Counted from the stretch's first letter, positions 19,095 to 28,301 are shown. The stretch: DNA of 64,000 nt from CAYWNA01 sp964459305 (GCA_964459305.1 CAYWNA010000027.1:1-64000); one strand, 5' to 3'. Notes: generated by a model not told the origin, from the sequence alone. Translations and numbers: made by a program.

Positions 19095-19721
19095 ATGCGA
19101 CACGTTTTTCTAGTACTCATCCTGGCGACGGTCTGCGCGGTTCCGACCGCGTTGATGCAAGTCGCGGCCGAGGATGCCGATAGCAGCCCCAAGGGTAAGC
19201 AGAAGTCCGCCGCGAAGGAGAGACCATTGCTTCTGTTGGATGACGACCCGCCGTTGATGTTGGACGACGGAACGGGGGCCGATCCGGCCGACGCCTCCGG
19301 AGCGGATAACCGTCGCTGCCAAGTTTGTCATTTGAATTTCGCAATGGAAAAACTGGCCGTGACGCACGCGAAGGAGGACATCGGCTGCGCCGATTGCCAC
19401 GGCGATTGTGACGCTCACATCGACGACGAATCCTGGGCGTCGGGCGGGCCGGGTACGCCTCCGGAGATCATGTACCCGCCCGAACGCATCGACGGAGCCT
19501 GCAGCGAGTGCCACGACACCCACGACGCACCGGCCAAGAAGGTCCTCCAACGCTGGCAGCAGCGTTGCCCGGAGAAGGCCGATGCATCAAGCATCGTCTG
19601 CACGGACTGCCACGGCAAACACCGCCTAAATCCGAAACTGCGCAAGGCATGGTGGGACAAAAAGACAGGAAAGCCGATCAAGCCGGAAGGCGACAAACGC
19701 ACCGCGGCAGATTCCGATTGA
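19095..19721 (+). CDS. Exported tetrahaem c-type cytochrome (208 aa)
   Basis: Four CXXCH haem sites: Cys75-Cys78-His79, Cys98-Cys101-His102, Cys136-Cys139-His140 and Cys169-Cys172-His173. They are spaced as in multihaem cytochrome families, with additional His residues for axial ligation. The signal peptide ends near residue 24. The stretch before the haems is acidic and low in complexity. It lies 21 bases after the aldo/keto reductase on the same strand, so co-transcription is likely. It probably carries electrons in the periplasm; the partner is unknown. The ribosome site is weak. Confidence 0.88.
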   Translation: MRHVFLVLILATVCAVPTALMQVAAEDADSSPKGKQKSAAKERPLLLLDDDPPLMLDDGTGADPADASGADNRRCQVCHLNFAMEKLAVTHAKEDIGCADCHGDCDAHIDDESWASGGPGTPPEIMYPPERIDGACSECHDTHDAPAKKVLQRWQQRCPEKADASSIVCTDCHGKHRLNPKLRKAWWDKKTGKPIKPEGDKRTAADSD

Positions 19722-19768
19722 ACCGGATTACCCTCCGCATTTTTCACCGTCGTCGACGCTGCCGTCGT

Positions 19769-21613
19769 TCAGCGAATTCGGCCTGGCGACGGGGGCTCGA
19801 ACAGCGAGTCGGGTAGGTCGACGTTGAAGTCGACGTGAATGTCATGGACCTGATCCGTCGTTGTCCCGTCGCTGTGCCGGATTGAATTCTCTCGGCGAAT
19901 TCGCGTGGCGTACCAAATGCCGCTTGGCGATCTGGCCATTCTGTCGATGATCGTAGTATCGGGTTTCGCCTTGCCGGATTCATCGAAGTCGCCGATCATC
20001 GCCCAGCGGATGATTGCATGGCCTCGAGCGGGATCAGCCCAGTACCGATAGGCATCCGGGGCCGAGGGGAGTAGTTTGCCGGCGTCGTTCTTCACACGAG
20101 GTGGTTTCTGGCCGACTCTTCGCACGCGCAAGAGGATCGTGCCGGCAGGCCCCTCCTTGGGGTCGAGTTCGAGCACCGGATCCATGGCTGTACTCGGTAT
20201 TCCCAGAGGCGGTCGGCAGGCAAACTCCGGCCGCCAGGACCAGACGTCCGGGTATGTTTCGCCGGGCGTGCTCTTGTACTCGTACTTCTTCACCCCTGAT
20301 ATCTCACAGTGCACGGAACCATCGGGGTCGCTGAACGAATGTGTGTCGATGGTGTATACTGTTGAGCCGTCACGGATGCTCATCGGCTGGAGAAGGCAGC
20401 GGTCTTCGACACATTGGCTCCACCAATCGCCCGCAGCGTCGTCGTTGCCCTCGGGCCACTCGATGTTTCGGTCGATCCGCACAGACGGGTCGGTCCAGAT
20501 GGCCGTGTCTCGGCGGAACTTGTCGCCCTTGCGATACAGGATCTCCGGGAAACCCGTCGGGCGCCCGGTCTCTTCATCGCACTCAACCACCACCGCCCGG
20601 TAGTCGTCCATGCGTTGCCGGCCCGTGCGGACGGCTTCCAGAACCTGCCGCAGATCGTCGGCGGGGATTCTATCGACAATCTTCGCGGTCTTCGGTACGC
20701 CGACGTCGTACACATCGGCAGGGCCCTTCGCCGGGTAATCGAAATGCCATTCACTGACGATGTGCTTCCCGTCCAGTTCGCATTCATAGCGCGACAACCG
20801 GAGGAGTTTCGTATCGGGATCAACGCGAAATAACACTTCCAACTGTACTGGGCTCGGCATCGTCTCGTCCTGCCCGACGACCGTTAGATGAAAGTCGATC
20901 CACACTTCACCATTTTGTCTGGTCCGCTCCACTTTCTGCTCAATAACCTCCCTCTTAATGCGGCCGTTCCCCTGGAGGCCCAGTCGCTCCAAGGGCTTTT
21001 CGACTGGCTGCTGGCTTTCGAGCAGCGTTCGCAGTGCCGCGATCATCGATGCGAAGAATTCCGTGCCGCGCCGGGTCTCCTCGGGAACACGGTATAGAAC
21101 CTTTTCCGTCCGGTCGTACGAATAGTAGATGCGCAGAGCATGGTCGCGGTACTCGATCGTCTTGTCCTCGCGCCGCGCCGAAACGTCCTTCGCCGGCGAG
21201 TACCATATTTCGGCCGTTCGCCCGTCGGGGTGGGTCGCCGTCGCGTGAATCCACGGTTGCTTCAACGCAGCGGCGGCCACGTCGGCGAGGCTTACGCCCG
21301 GCAGGAGGCTGCACCAGATCAGCACCGCGGCAATTGTGGCAGCAGCCGCTGCAGACACGCCAAACCATAGACGTCGGCTTGGCCTGAGCGCTCGCTTCGT
21401 CAGTACTCGTTCCATCACCGGCGTGCTCAGGGCGAGGTGCTGCGTGCTTCGTGCGTCGTCCGCCAAGTGGCCGACGAGCCGCTCGGTTTCGCTGAACTCC
21501 GTTCGGCAGTTCGGGCATCCGGCCAGGTGTGTGTCGAACCGGCTGGTCTCGGCTTCGTCCAGAACGTTTTCGATACGCGCTGCGAACAACTCGTGGCATT
21601 GCGAACAATTCAT
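19769..21613 (-). CDS. Membrane anti-sigma-type protein with zinc finger and large periplasmic domain (614 aa)
   Basis: The start is ATG 21613, not a longer open frame, because it gives MNCSQCHELF and an ATGA overlap with the sigma-factor stop, and GGAG lies upstream. Residues 2-36 are a zf-HC2 zinc finger (C-x2-C, then H-x3-C-x2-C). One membrane span follows at about residues 94-116. The remaining roughly 490 residues are outside the cytoplasm. They appear to contain two related LolA/lipoprotein-sorting-like beta regions (both with an E-I-W/L-Y, Y-S and K-x-R-R pattern). The zinc finger should bind and hold the neighbouring sigma factor. The outer part may sense lipid or envelope state. Confidence 0.85.
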   Translation of the reverse strand: MNCSQCHELFAARIENVLDEAETSRFDTHLAGCPNCRTEFSETERLVGHLADDARSTQHLALSTPVMERVLTKRALRPSRRLWFGVSAAAAATIAAVLIWCSLLPGVSLADVAAAALKQPWIHATATHPDGRTAEIWYSPAKDVSARREDKTIEYRDHALRIYYSYDRTEKVLYRVPEETRRGTEFFASMIAALRTLLESQQPVEKPLERLGLQGNGRIKREVIEQKVERTRQNGEVWIDFHLTVVGQDETMPSPVQLEVLFRVDPDTKLLRLSRYECELDGKHIVSEWHFDYPAKGPADVYDVGVPKTAKIVDRIPADDLRQVLEAVRTGRQRMDDYRAVVVECDEETGRPTGFPEILYRKGDKFRRDTAIWTDPSVRIDRNIEWPEGNDDAAGDWWSQCVEDRCLLQPMSIRDGSTVYTIDTHSFSDPDGSVHCEISGVKKYEYKSTPGETYPDVWSWRPEFACRPPLGIPSTAMDPVLELDPKEGPAGTILLRVRRVGQKPPRVKNDAGKLLPSAPDAYRYWADPARGHAIIRWAMIGDFDESGKAKPDTTIIDRMARSPSGIWYATRIRRENSIRHSDGTTTDQVHDIHVDFNVDLPDSLFEPPSPGRIR

Positions 21614-22170
21614 GATTCTAGCTCCATGTCGTGCATGGGCAGGAGGGATCCCTGCAAAGCGATCCGAAGTGATGCGTAAGCGCGCGAAAGCCGGCTGGTG
21701 ATCGTGCCCAGCGGCAACTCCAAGTTGCGGGCGATTTCGCTGCACGAAAGACCCGAGTAGAACCGCAGCATCACGACTTGGCGTTGCGCCTCGGGCAATT
21801 CCGCCACTGCCTGACTCAGCATCGATGCGCTGCAGGCTTCGTGTGGTGCGGGCGTTCCAACATCTCCGGATGCCGCTTCGGCGTCGATCAAAGCAATCTC
21901 GCGTCCTCGGGCGCGGTATGCCTCCTTCGCCACACGATCGGCAATGCCTAGCAGCCAGGAGTAGAACGATTCGGGCTTCCTGAGCGTGCGGAGGGCGAAG
22001 AAAGCGCGGACCATCGTCTCTTGGGCCGCCTCGGTAACCTCATTTTCGTTGCCAAGGCGTCCGGCCAGGTGCTTTGTCAGGGGAGCCTGATATCGGTCAA
22101 CCAAGTGACGAAATGCTCCCGACCGACCATCGAGGCAATCGCTGACGCATTGCTTGTCGGAAAGGCACAT
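21610..22170 (-). CDS. ECF-type RNA polymerase sigma factor (186 aa)
   Basis: Region 2 (FRHLVDRYQAPLTKHLAGRL, then TEAAQETMVRAFFAL and FYSWLLGIADR) and region 4 (LPEAQRQVVMLRFYSGLSCS, then EIARNLELPLGTITSRLSRA) define a sigma-70 family ECF factor. ATG 22170 with GGAG upstream gives a normal length; the longer open frame to 22389 would add an implausible N-terminus. Its stop overlaps the anti-sigma start by four bases, so the two products are translationally coupled in a fixed ratio. The pair is probably autoregulated, but no clear ECF promoter was found upstream. Confidence 0.93.
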   Translation of the reverse strand: MCLSDKQCVSDCLDGRSGAFRHLVDRYQAPLTKHLAGRLGNENEVTEAAQETMVRAFFALRTLRKPESFYSWLLGIADRVAKEAYRARGREIALIDAEAASGDVGTPAPHEACSASMLSQAVAELPEAQRQVVMLRFYSGLSCSEIARNLELPLGTITSRLSRAYASLRIALQGSLLPMHDMELES

Positions 22171-22641
22171 CGTCGGCTCCACGAACGCGGCGAGATCGGG
22201 CTTCACAGTATTAGTGCATTGAAAACACGTTTTGCTGCAAGAGAACACAAAAATGGTGGAAATATCACTGAAAGCGAGAAGGAAAGGCCGAATCCAGCCG
22301 CCGCCGGCCGCAGGATCGCGGGGGCAGACAACCGGGGCAGGTCTATCCCGTTCATCTGGCCCATCTTTGCGGTGTTCCGCCGCCCTCACTGTTGTCGTCA
22401 GGCACCTGACGGCCTTCTCTCCACGCTTGATTCTCTTTCTACTTCGCAGCTCCGCAGTCGCCCGCTGTCACCCCGTGAACAGTTATGCCGCTTCCGATCC
22501 ACTTCAACACGTAACCCGAAGCGTAAGCGAGGACGTAGTCCATTACCTCGCTTACGCTTCGGGTTTCTATAGAACGTGTCAAACTCAGCCGGGAGCCTAT
22601 GGAAAAATCCGATATGAGAATGAAAGTGGCTGGCGGCTGCG
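22171..22641. other. Intergenic region between sigma gene and LVIVD gene
   Basis: No gene is recognised. It includes the 20 bp palindrome at 22513-22565. An AT-rich patch at about 22205-22255 is where the sigma-gene promoter should lie, but no convincing -35/-10 pair with standard spacing was found. Confidence 0.5.
22513..22565. repeat. Palindromic repeat, AACCCGAAGCGTAAGCGAGG family
   Basis: The arms at 22513-22532 and 22546-22565 are perfect 20 bp reverse complements around a 13-base loop. The same word family is known as an abundant intergenic repeat in Pirellula-type genomes. No tail of T suggests a terminator. It is downstream of the LVIVD gene at 22642. Confidence 0.85.
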
Positions 22642-23694
22642 TCACTGTTCCAATTTGCGTCGGTCCAAGACCACGAGGCTGTTGCCGTCGCGGGCGCCGA
22701 CGAAGAGCAAATCTCCGCGCAACGCCACACCATAGGCTTTCTTCATGACTGGATCGCGAAAGGAAGTCAGAAACTTGGGCTTCCTGGGGTCGGCAATGTC
22801 CACCACCGCCACACCGTCCCCTCCCTGCCCCAGCGGCAGGTAGGCACGGTCGCCGCTGGCGATGCAACGGTTGGGCATAATCAGCCGGTTGTCTACCAGT
22901 TTGGCGGCGAGTTTCGGATTGGCAGGATCAGCGACGTCGAAAACCAGAAGAGCGTTACGGTAACTGGAAGCGGCGAAGTAGAAATCTCCGACCACGGTGC
23001 CGCTGACCACGGTAATCACTGGGTCGAGGACTTGCGAGACCAGACGCGGCTTGGCAGGATCCTCCACGTCGACAACGGCAAGGCGATTGCGACTGCCAAA
23101 CAGCGTTCCCGTCAGGGCGTAGTTGTGACGGAGCAACACGCTGAATGGACCGTCGTCTTCCGTGGTTACCACGACGGAACCGACGACGACCGGCTGGCGC
23201 GCGTCGCGCACGTCGACGACAAAAAGCCTCTTTTCGTTTTGAAGTGCTACGTAACAGTACCCGTCACGATAGGCCACTTTGTACAGTACCCCCTCGGTCC
23301 CGGGCTCTCCAACGGTCACGGAACCGAGCAGCTGAACTGCCGACTTGTCCGTCGCGTCGAGTACCAATAGCCGATGATTACTCAGGGAGTTGAGGTAAAG
23401 AGTATTGCCGTTGAACGCCATGCCGGTAGCTTGATCAAGCTCGGGATGGGTGAAACTAGAGACCACTTCGGGGTTAGCGGGATCTTTGATCGAGCAGATC
23501 GTGAGCCGCTTGCCTTCCCGGCAGGGCAGAAAAGCGTAATCGCCTTCGAGATGGACATCCTCGATGCCCCGCAGGAACACCGGATCTACAAGCTGACCCA
23601 CAAAGGGCGTCGGCAAAGATTGGGCGATGCCCTTTGACGGAACCAGATACGCGCTCGAAAGAGCAATCGCCATGGCAAACAGCATCTTAAGCAC
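22642..23694 (-). CDS. Exported LVIVD-repeat beta-propeller protein (350 aa)
   Basis: At least five repeats of the form V-x-x-V-x-D-P-A-x-P-x-(L/V)-(V/A) (for example VDVEDPAKPRLV and FDVADPANPKLA) identify LVIVD blades, which fill the mature protein. The signal peptide ends near IAQ-SL (residue 25). GTG 23694 is chosen because GGAGG lies 6 bases before it, while the first in-frame ATG, three codons in, would be too far from it. LVIVD proteins are surface or periplasmic. Their function is mostly unknown, and no catalytic motif is visible. Confidence 0.85.
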   Translation of the reverse strand: MLKMLFAMAIALSSAYLVPSKGIAQSLPTPFVGQLVDPVFLRGIEDVHLEGDYAFLPCREGKRLTICSIKDPANPEVVSSFTHPELDQATGMAFNGNTLYLNSLSNHRLLVLDATDKSAVQLLGSVTVGEPGTEGVLYKVAYRDGYCYVALQNEKRLFVVDVRDARQPVVVGSVVVTTEDDGPFSVLLRHNYALTGTLFGSRNRLAVVDVEDPAKPRLVSQVLDPVITVVSGTVVGDFYFAASSYRNALLVFDVADPANPKLAAKLVDNRLIMPNRCIASGDRAYLPLGQGGDGVAVVDIADPRKPKFLTSFRDPVMKKAYGVALRGDLLFVGARDGNSLVVLDRRKLEQ

Positions 23695-24417
23695 ATACAG
23701 CCTCCGAACTGAGTTTCCGTGAACCCAGTATCTCGGTTTTCCAATGATTGGACAACAGGCTGTACGCTTGTCGCGGGTTTTGAACAGGAGGAAATAGAGT
23801 ACTTAGCGCGGCAGAGGCGCAACCAAAGAGCTCTTACAAGAATATGTAGGACAGGAAGATACGATCTCCGGATTTTCCTGTCTCACATCTTCCTGTTTGA
23901 AATCTGCGCAAGAAGGCAACGAATCGAAGGGGAATTCGAGCAATGCGCGCACGTTGCGCGCATTTTGACCGTTTGCAGGCCTTCAGTCGGGTGGCCGGAC
24001 ACATCACGGAAAGGAACAATCGTGATGTTCTTTGGCAGTCCCCTGATGCCCTCTGTCATTTCCTCTGCGACCGTCCCTCCTCTGCGGTTAGCTGCCACCG
24101 TCCCTCTGGAAAACCGCAGAGAGGGGACAAACGCAGACTGGCAAGGCCACAGCCAAATTGGAGCTACCGCTCGGTTTCCACTGGTTCTCGACGGGGAATC
24201 TCCGACCCGCTCACGTTGAGAACGGAGTGTTGATGTTCCTTGGCAGTGCAGATGGCTCGCTCTTCAGGCAGGCTATTCCAAATTTCCGCGTCGTCGTACC
24301 AGACCGAAGGCCCACCGAAGAAACTCTGCACGGGCGTTGGCATCCTGGACTCTGGCGATCTATGATACGGCTGTTTTGGCAGACTTGAATTCGCTACTTT
24401 GCCTGAAGGAGAATCCG
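23695..24417. other. 723-base intergenic region, no convincing gene
   Basis: Several frames are open (up to 166 codons) but lack a ribosome site, a recognisable domain and third-position bias. There is an imperfect inverted repeat: arms 24073-24089 and 24112-24128 match at 15 of 17 positions. The phrase GATGTTC(C/T)TTGGCAGT occurs at about 24021 and 24231, suggesting an old local duplication. Confidence 0.5.
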
Positions 24418-25653
24418 ATGCGCACCTTGAACGTTTGCCTACCTTTGGCGATTCTCGCCGCACTCATCTCGCTGCACCCGGTGGCGGCCTTTGCCGACGA
24501 GGCTGATTGGCCGGGCTGGCGAGGAACGAATCATGATGGGAATTCGCTCGATACGGGGCTGCTGACCGAGTGGCCGGACGACGGACCCACGCTGTTGTGG
24601 AAAGTGGACGACATCGGCGCCGGCTATTCCAGTGTGGCTGTCAGCGGCGGCTTGGTTTACGCCACCGGCAATGTGGGCGGCACCTTGACCATCTTCGCCT
24701 TTGAGCTGGACGGCAAACCGAAGTGGAAAACCGCGTTCACGGCCGTTGAAGGGCGCGGCCCCAAGGCCTCCCGCGCTACGCCGACGATCGACGAGGGGAA
24801 CCTTTACCTGATCTCCGGCAGCGGCGTGGTCGGGTGCTTCGATGCGCAATCGGGCGAACAGAAATGGACCCGTGACCTGCAAACGTTCGGCGGCAAGCCC
24901 GGTGGGTGGGGCTACACGGAGTCGGTCTTGATCTGCGACGATTGGGCCATCGTCAAGCCAGGCGGCGAGAAGTGCATCGTGGCGCTCAACAAGCTCACCG
25001 GCCAGACCGTCTGGACGAGTTCCGGATTCGAGGCCGGCCCGGAGTACAGCTCGTGTCTTCCCGTCGAGTTCGAAGGCCACCGGGTGCTGGTGACCGGCAC
25101 GCGCGGTGGGCTCGTTTGCGTCGACGCCAGCGACGGCATGCTCTTGTGGATGAACGACTTCTGCGCGGGCAACACGGCCAACTGTCCCACGCCCGTCTAC
25201 TCCGACGGATACGTTTTCTGGTCCAACGGCTACGGCAAGGGCAGCATTTGCATGAAGCTGAAGACCGTCGGCGACAAGGTGGACGCCGACGTTGCCTGGA
25301 CCACCAAGGACATGATCTGCCATCACGGTGGATACATCATCCACAAAGGCTACATCTACGGGAACCACAGCAACGGCTGGTCGTGCCTGGAACTGAAGAC
25401 AGGCGAGCTCCAATGGGAAGAGAGGGCCGTGGGCAAGGGGTCGTTGTGCTTCGCGGACGGCATGCTATACCTGTTCAACGAGCGCGACGGCCAAGCTGGC
25501 CTGGCAACCTGCTCACCCGACGGGATGGAGCTGAAAGGGACCTTTGAAGTCCAGGGCAGCGGCCGCAGTTGGGCCCACCCCGTAGTCGTCGGTGGCCGAC
25601 TCTACCTGCGATACGCCGGCAACCTGTACTGCTTCGATGTCACCGCGAAGTAG
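24418..25653 (+). CDS. Exported PQQ-like beta-propeller protein (411 aa)
   Basis: It opens after the signal peptide with DWPGWRGTNHDG, the hallmark of planctomycete PQQ-like propeller proteins. Blades of the form G-x-L-Y-L-I-S-G and L-x-x-G-E-x-x-W repeat to the end (AGNLYCFDV). The start is ATG 24418 with GAAGGAG upstream; the longer open frame upstream adds a non-signal N-terminus. It is the same family as the gene at 6199 but only distantly similar to it. No dehydrogenase active-site residues are evident, so it is more likely a structural or binding protein of the periplasm or outer membrane. Confidence 0.85.
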   Translation: MRTLNVCLPLAILAALISLHPVAAFADEADWPGWRGTNHDGNSLDTGLLTEWPDDGPTLLWKVDDIGAGYSSVAVSGGLVYATGNVGGTLTIFAFELDGKPKWKTAFTAVEGRGPKASRATPTIDEGNLYLISGSGVVGCFDAQSGEQKWTRDLQTFGGKPGGWGYTESVLICDDWAIVKPGGEKCIVALNKLTGQTVWTSSGFEAGPEYSSCLPVEFEGHRVLVTGTRGGLVCVDASDGMLLWMNDFCAGNTANCPTPVYSDGYVFWSNGYGKGSICMKLKTVGDKVDADVAWTTKDMICHHGGYIIHKGYIYGNHSNGWSCLELKTGELQWEERAVGKGSLCFADGMLYLFNERDGQAGLATCSPDGMELKGTFEVQGSGRSWAHPVVVGGRLYLRYAGNLYCFDVTAK

Positions 25654-25716
25654 CGGCGTGGCAGATCACGGGAGACAGAAAGATCGAGGACAAGAATATG
25701 GATTCTGGCGTGATGA

Positions 25717-25872
25717 CTGTCCGTTTTTTCTGCGGCCGAGCACGTGGCAGAGGAGGCCCTGGATGAGGACGGCCAGATTCTGGTCGACAAACTGGACCCC
25801 CTCTGCTACCAACACTCGAAGTATTGGTCCTGCGGAAAGAAACTCGGCCGACACGGCTTCTCGCGCAGGTAG
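25717..25872 (+). pseudogene. Orphan C-terminal coding remnant, possibly flavin-reductase-like
   Basis: A 51-codon frame without a start reads naturally as protein: EEALDEDGQILVDKLDPLCY, then QHSKYWSCGKKLGRHGFSRR and a stop. The pattern (acidic loop, K-L-D-P-L, Y-W-x-x-G-K-x-L-G-x-x-G-F-S) resembles the C-termini of flavin-reductase-like proteins, but that is from memory and unverified. It begins right after a stop codon, so the 5' part is missing. It lies between two intact genes. Confidence 0.4.
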
Positions 25873-25919
25873 CCGCGTTTGAGCCCCATCGCTCGCCACA
25901 GCCGTTTCTTCAGCATAAC

Positions 25920-26954
25920 TTACCCATTCGGCAGCATGACTGCCTTAATGATCGGTTTGGTGCCGTCGATGATGCTTTCCATGATTCCCCGCGTTTGGTC
26001 AAAGCCGAAAGTATGAGTCGCCAGGGCCGCGGCATCTACCAGCCCGTCGCGCAGCAGTCGGTTGGAGACGGGGAAGTTAATCGCGGGCTCGGCGAAGGTT
26101 GGTATCAGCGAGATCTTTCGGAAGACCAGATCGTTGACGTCTACATTGATCGTGCTCTTGCCGCCGAAATCCAGGCCGTAGAACGTGATGATCCCGCCGA
26201 ATTTGATGATTTTCAGCGCGTCTTGCATGCTCTCAGGCGGTGACGACACGATGACGCGATCGACACCATTTGGGAATTTCTTCTTGACCTCGGCCTCCAC
26301 GTCCTGTTTGCCAACCTCGATGAAATCGTCGCATCCCATTTTGGCAGCCAAGTCCAGGCGGGCGCGTTCGCGTTCGTTGTCCGCGGGCAGTCCGGTAATC
26401 ACCACGTAGCCGGCACCGTAGAGCTTGGCGACACGAGCGGACATCAAACCGAGCGGTCCGGGCCCGAGCACGGCCACGCTGCCGCCGATGGGGATGTCGG
26501 CGTTCAGCACGGAGGTCAACGACACGGCCAGCGGTTCGGTCAAGCAGGCCGCGACATGGTCGAGCCCCTCGTACTTGACGAGGCTGTTGAAGCGAACCGA
26601 CATGTATTCGCCCATGCCCGGCTGGCCGTCGATGTCGTACATATTGCGACAGAACTGCGGCTGGCCGCTCTTGCAGTTCTCGCAGACGCCGCACATCGTG
26701 CAGTCCTCGACGATCACGCTATCGCCCGGTTTGACCGTGGTGACGTTCTTGCCCACCTCCACAACTTCGGCCGAAATCTCGTGGCCCAGCGCCATGGGAT
26801 CGTCCGCCCAGTCGCGAACGAAATTGATGTCCGTGCCGCAGACACCGCACGCCCGCACCTTGACGATCACGTGATCCTCGTCAGGCGGCGGTATGTCGCG
26901 TACGCGTTCCTGGATGTCCAAGTACTTTTTTCCGAACAGTCCTCTGCTTTGCAT
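25920..26954 (-). CDS. Zinc-dependent medium-chain alcohol/sugar dehydrogenase (344 aa)
   Basis: MDR superfamily. CGVCGTD (36-42) supplies the catalytic-zinc Cys, LGHE (about 57-60) the next ligands, and a C-x2-C-x2-C-x7-C lobe (CGVCENCKSGQPQFC) the structural zinc. A Rossmann glycine motif (GPGPLGLMSARVAK) follows. It is most like sorbitol/threonine dehydrogenase-type enzymes. ATG 26954 has AGGAGA upstream. It lies 18 bases after the DegT-type aminotransferase. The neighbouring NagA-like gene suggests that the pair processes a sugar or amino sugar: oxidation of a hydroxyl, then transamination of the ketone (inference). Confidence 0.88.
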   Translation of the reverse strand: MQSRGLFGKKYLDIQERVRDIPPPDEDHVIVKVRACGVCGTDINFVRDWADDPMALGHEISAEVVEVGKNVTTVKPGDSVIVEDCTMCGVCENCKSGQPQFCRNMYDIDGQPGMGEYMSVRFNSLVKYEGLDHVAACLTEPLAVSLTSVLNADIPIGGSVAVLGPGPLGLMSARVAKLYGAGYVVITGLPADNERERARLDLAAKMGCDDFIEVGKQDVEAEVKKKFPNGVDRVIVSSPPESMQDALKIIKFGGIITFYGLDFGGKSTINVDVNDLVFRKISLIPTFAEPAINFPVSNRLLRDGLVDAAALATHTFGFDQTRGIMESIIDGTKPIIKAVMLPNG

Positions 26955-26972
26955 GATTGAATTCTCCTGTGA

Positions 26973-28301
26973 TCAGCCGACGCCGTAGAGCGCGCCGTCG
27001 AAGCCTACCTTGACGTCGTCGTCTGCGTGGTCCATCACCTCGCCTAGGTTGTCGAAGACCTTTTGGAATACCGCGACCACCTTCTCGCACAAATCCAGAC
27101 CGTTGGGCGGATGGATGCAATGCACGTTGGTATAGCTTTCGCAGTACGCCTGGGACACCGGATAGTCGTTGACGTCGTACTTGTACGTGATACCTTTGGC
27201 CTCGTTGATCGCCCACGGATACCGGTCGCCGACACCGATCATGCTCTGAAAGAGGTCCTGGGCCGGCGTCGGCATGACTTGCCATTGCCCGACCAGTACG
27301 CCGTCCTTGGAGAGGGCCTTTTCGATGGCGATCCGGAACCGGCGGGGATCTGCATCGATGCCGGCCGCTTGCGGGTCGAAGCGAACCGGGTAGAACCAGT
27401 AGACGTGTTTGCAGTCGGGCGGGGAGTAGGGAGGGATGACGCCCGGAATCTGGCCTAACTCACGGCTGAGGTATTCAGCGTTGCGGATGCGTGTATCGTT
27501 GAGTTCGTTCAGGTGTTTGAGCTGACCACGGGCCAGTGCCGCAGGCAATTCCTGGTTGCGATACATGTAGCCGAGAATGGACGAATTGTACTTCTGCCGC
27601 AGTGTCTTCTCGTCGCACTCGTCGCCGAAGTAGCGGACCAGGTCGCCTTTCTTCACAACGTCGTCATCATTGGTAACGAACAGTCCGCCTTCGCCGCCGC
27701 AGAGGTTTTTCAGGTTGTTCAGGCTGAACGCCCCGGCGATACCAATGGTGCCGCACATCCGGCCCTTGTACTCGGCCCCGTGGGCCTGGCACGCGTCCTC
27801 GATGATGTGCAGATTATGCTTCTTGGCGATCTCGACAATTGGATCCATATCGGCCGGGCACCCCTGGATGTGAACGGGGATGATGGCCTTGGTCCGTTCG
27901 GTAATGGCCGCTTCGATCTTGGCCGGATCCATCGTGTAGGTCTTCGGTTCGATATCAACGAAGATTGGGATGGCCATTTGGTGTATGACACAGGATGCAG
28001 TCGCCAGGAAGGTATAGGCCGGCACGAGCACTTCGTCGCCGGGCCCCACGTCAACCGCCGCCAACCCCATGTGCAGCGCCGCGGTGCCGCTGCCGGTGGT
28101 CAGGCAGTGTTTGGCGCCGGTAAATTCGGCCCATTCCTTTTCGAGGGCAACCACCTGAGTTCCGGTGCCACCGGCGACGATGCCGCTATCAAGAACCTCG
28201 TTGACGAACCTGCGGTCGTCGTCCGTGATGACGGGCCAGTTCTTGTAGTCGCTTCGCTGCAGAGCAGGTGTCCCACCGCTGATGGCCAATTTCTCCGCCA
28301 T
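26973..28301 (-). CDS. DegT/DnrJ/EryC1/StrS-family PLP aminotransferase (442 aa)
   Basis: The fold-type I aminotransferase motifs are GSGTAALHMGL, the ED-A-CQAHGAEY strand and SLNNLKNLCGGEGG with PLP-binding Lys198. ATG 28301 is supported by AAGGGAGG 6 bases upstream; an open extension of seven codons lacks a site. The length is slightly above the usual 370-400 because of an extended C-terminus. It is followed closely by a zinc-dehydrogenase. These enzymes usually aminate keto-sugars such as keto-inositols or nucleotide sugars. A ketose partner made by the adjacent dehydrogenase is plausible but unproven. Confidence 0.88.
   Translation of the reverse strand: MAEKLAISGGTPALQRSDYKNWPVITDDDRRFVNEVLDSGIVAGGTGTQVVALEKEWAEFTGAKHCLTTGSGTAALHMGLAAVDVGPGDEVLVPAYTFLATASCVIHQMAIPIFVDIEPKTYTMDPAKIEAAITERTKAIIPVHIQGCPADMDPIVEIAKKHNLHIIEDACQAHGAEYKGRMCGTIGIAGAFSLNNLKNLCGGEGGLFVTNDDDVVKKGDLVRYFGDECDEKTLRQKYNSSILGYMYRNQELPAALARGQLKHLNELNDTRIRNAEYLSRELGQIPGVIPPYSPPDCKHVYWFYPVRFDPQAAGIDADPRRFRIAIEKALSKDGVLVGQWQVMPTPAQDLFQSMIGVGDRYPWAINEAKGITYKYDVNDYPVSQAYCESYTNVHCIHPPNGLDLCEKVVAVFQKVFDNLGEVMDHADDDVKVGFDGALYGVG

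Noticed and set aside
23719..24219. 166-codon plus-strand frame and several shorter ones on both strands
   Set aside because: No start signal, no domain, and it includes an inverted repeat. Tentative LamG-like words in the minus frame (WYDDAEIW) were too short to trust.
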